The notes under the pieces: generated by a model
Databases searched by the model: none
What the model saw: only the letters and a program-made list of their open reading frames with translations
What the model was told of the DNA's origin: nothing
In this document: piece after piece, positions 5,018-6,224 of the stretch
How positions within the stretch are numbered: position 1 is the first letter of the stretch
Layout of the letters: each line of letters starts with the position of its first letter
Origin: an uncultured Collinsella sp.
Lineage (GTDB): Bacteria; Actinomycetota; Coriobacteriia; Coriobacteriales; Coriobacteriaceae
DNA length: 6,224 nucleotides
NCBI GenBank assembly: GCA_902478885.1
Contig: CABSMS010000105.1
Coordinates: 1 to 6,224, forward strand
Direction: 5' to 3'
Position numbers and translations under genes: made by a program

Positions 5018-6109
5018 GTGAATACTTCTGTCGCCAAGAAGGCCGGCCAGGCGGTGCGCCTGCTCATGATGGTGCTCACGGCAGTTCTCATCTTCTTCTT
5101 CATCAATGTTATGCTGCTCGTCTCCGATATCCAGGGCACGGCGCGCGTGGTCAACTACGCCGGTCTGGTTCGCGGTACCACGCAGCGAATCGTTAAGCTC
5201 GAGGACGCGGGCCAGCCTCAAGATGACCTGCTTAAAGCCGTGGATTCATACATCAACGGCTTGCGCTACGGAAGCGACGACCTCAATCTCGTCCGTCTCG
5301 ACGACGATGAGTATCAGGCAAAAATGACCGAGCTTGCAAATTATTTTGATGAGCTTTGCACCGAGATCATCCGCGTGCGCGAAGTCGGCTATGAGAACAC
5401 CGACATCATCTCCATGAGCGAGGAGTTCTTTGGCATTTGCGACGATGCTACGCGACTCGCAGAGGACTACTCTCAGGAGAAGGCGTCGGCGCTCAACTAT
5501 CTCGAGGGCTTGGTGATCATCGACATCATGGGCTTGGTGGCGACCTTTGCGGTCGAACTTGTTCGCGCGGTGCGAACTGCCGCGCTCAATCGCGAACTGC
5601 AGAACAAAGTCTATCTCGACGAAGCCACAGGACTGCCCAACAAGAACAAGTGCGAGGAGGTCTTGGGGCAGGAGCAGCCTGTCTCCGCGGAGGAGCCCGT
5701 TGCGGTGTGCGTCTTCGACCTTAACAATCTGCATGTGGTCAATAACAACTTCGGCCATGAGAAGGGCGATGAATACATTCGCTCTTTTGCCCAACAACTG
5801 GGAAGTGCGGCGTCGGAGACGTGCTTTGTGGGTCGCGACGGCGGCGATGAGTTTATCGCGGTGCTGCGAGATACCGATCGAGCTGCCGTGGAGTCCTGTC
5901 TCGCTCGGGTTCGCGCGAACGTGAACGAGTATTCCGAGACTCATCCCGACATGCCTATCAGCTATGCGGTGGGCTATGCGCTTTCCAGTGATTTTGATGA
6001 ACCGCCTATGATGCGTGAGCTCTTTTCTCAGGCCGACAAAAACATGTACATCGACAAGAACCGCGTAAAGACAGCCGAGGCAGCCGGGCCGCAACGCGAG
6101 GACCGCTAA
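5018..6109 (+). CDS. Membrane-anchored GGDEF protein, probable diguanylate cyclase
   Basis: A 363-residue protein predicted to make cyclic di-GMP from two GTP at the inner face of the membrane. The first membrane helix is about 13-36. A mostly helical extracytoplasmic region (37-163) starts with NYAGLVRGTTQRIVKLE (46-62). The second helix is about 164-183. A short linker helix (184-200) leads to the GGDEF domain (about 201-350). Visible landmarks are DEATGLPN (201-208), metal-binding Asp234 in FDLNNL, guanine-contact residues Asn242 and Asp251 (in GHEKGD), and GGDEF at 275-279. All key catalytic residues are present, so activity is likely. The usual inhibitory RxxD site, five residues before GGDEF, is absent (SETC at 266-269), so canonical product inhibition is not expected. 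Minor deviations are His239 for the common Lys and Asn243 for Asp. The gene appears monocistronic. The signal is unknown; the extracytoplasmic domain resembles four-helix-bundle sensors. Confidence 0.88.
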   Translation: MNTSVAKKAGQAVRLLMMVLTAVLIFFFINVMLLVSDIQGTARVVNYAGLVRGTTQRIVKLEDAGQPQDDLLKAVDSYINGLRYGSDDLNLVRLDDDEYQAKMTELANYFDELCTEIIRVREVGYENTDIISMSEEFFGICDDATRLAEDYSQEKASALNYLEGLVIIDIMGLVATFAVELVRAVRTAALNRELQNKVYLDEATGLPNKNKCEEVLGQEQPVSAEEPVAVCVFDLNNLHVVNNNFGHEKGDEYIRSFAQQLGSAASETCFVGRDGGDEFIAVLRDTDRAAVESCLARVRANVNEYSETHPDMPISYAVGYALSSDFDEPPMMRELFSQADKNMYIDKNRVKTAEAAGPQREDR

Positions 6110-6175
6110 ACCCGTAGCAAAGGGTAGCTAATTTGGGACGGGACTCTTTTGGCTATTTGAGAAGTTGTGCCATGG
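6110..6175. other. Genomic sequence after the GGDEF gene, no feature seen
   Basis: Sixty-six bases of apparently genuine genomic sequence follow the GGDEF stop. I see no stem with a U-run, so no terminator for the gene is visible before the genomic sequence ends. ACCC (6110-6113) and GGGT (6122-6125) could pair weakly, but this is not convincing. Confidence 0.5.
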
Positions 6176-6224
6176 CTGTCTCTTATACACATCTCCGAGC
6201 CCACGAGACTAGCGCTCATCTCGT
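6176..6224 (+). other. Illumina Nextera read-through adapter (artefact, not genomic)
   Basis: The 19-base Tn5 mosaic end CTGTCTCTTATACACATCT (6176-6194) is followed by CCGAGCCCACGAGAC (6195-6209), the Nextera read-2 adapter. Next is an eight-base i7 index TAGCGCTC (6210-6217), which I remember as index N723. ATCTCGT (6218-6224) is the start of the P7 flow-cell sequence. The order and content match a short-insert read-through exactly. The segment should be trimmed and carries no biology. The true genomic contig ends at 6175. Confidence 0.98.

Noticed and set aside
5246..6094. A 282-codon minus-strand open frame opposite the GGDEF gene
   Set aside because: It is antisense to an intact GGDEF domain, and its translation has no recognisable motif.
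6176..6194. Tn5/IS50 mosaic end as a real mobile element
   Set aside because: The bases that follow are the Nextera read-2 adapter, an i7 index and the P7 start, so this is library-preparation sequence.

Overview
The window looks like chromosomal DNA of a high-GC, Gram-positive, gut-type bacterium. The protein style fits the Coriobacteriia, most likely Collinsella or a close relative. That assignment is inferred from recognising protein and repeat style, not from a marker gene. The window is the end of an assembled contig, because its last 49 bases are Illumina Nextera adapter and not genomic sequence.

Layout. At 1-41 on the minus strand is the first codons of a probable pyridoxal/pyridoxamine kinase, cut off by the window edge. 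A 211-bp divergent intergenic region (42-252) carries a perfect 12-bp hairpin palindrome, a near-consensus sigma70 promoter firing rightward, and a 9-bp inverted repeat over its -10 and start site that is a good candidate for a MarR operator. Then comes a tight three-gene operon on the plus strand: a MarR-family regulator (253-756) and two ABC exporter half-transporters (749-2572 and 2565-4484). Each gene overlaps the next by exactly 8 bp. A structured 3' untranslated stretch and a strong intrinsic terminator (4609-4646) close the operon.

After the terminator lies an array of three tandem 62-bp units (4657-4827). Each unit contains two inverted 15-bp arms, so six alternating arms are spaced regularly. 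A membrane-anchored GGDEF protein (probable diguanylate cyclase, GTG start, 5018-6109) follows. About 66 bp of featureless genomic sequence precede the adapter.

How the genes work together. The two ABC proteins form a textbook heterodimeric exporter. The first has the non-canonical residues on its Walker A, Walker B and switch side (Ala, Asp and Gln in place of Gly, Glu and His). The second has the matching altered signature (LSQGQ). One of the two ATP sites is therefore degenerate and the other is complete. The MarR protein probably represses the whole operon, itself included, until a ligand releases it, as in other MarR-controlled multidrug exporters. The substrate cannot be read from the sequence. 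The diguanylate cyclase is a separate unit that probably senses an extracytoplasmic signal through a helical domain.

I see no convincing new multi-gene system. The most unusual element is the 62-bp palindromic repeat array, whose neighbouring arms between units pair perfectly or with only G-U wobbles, which suggests selection on folding. The most important practical point is the adapter contamination at the right end.
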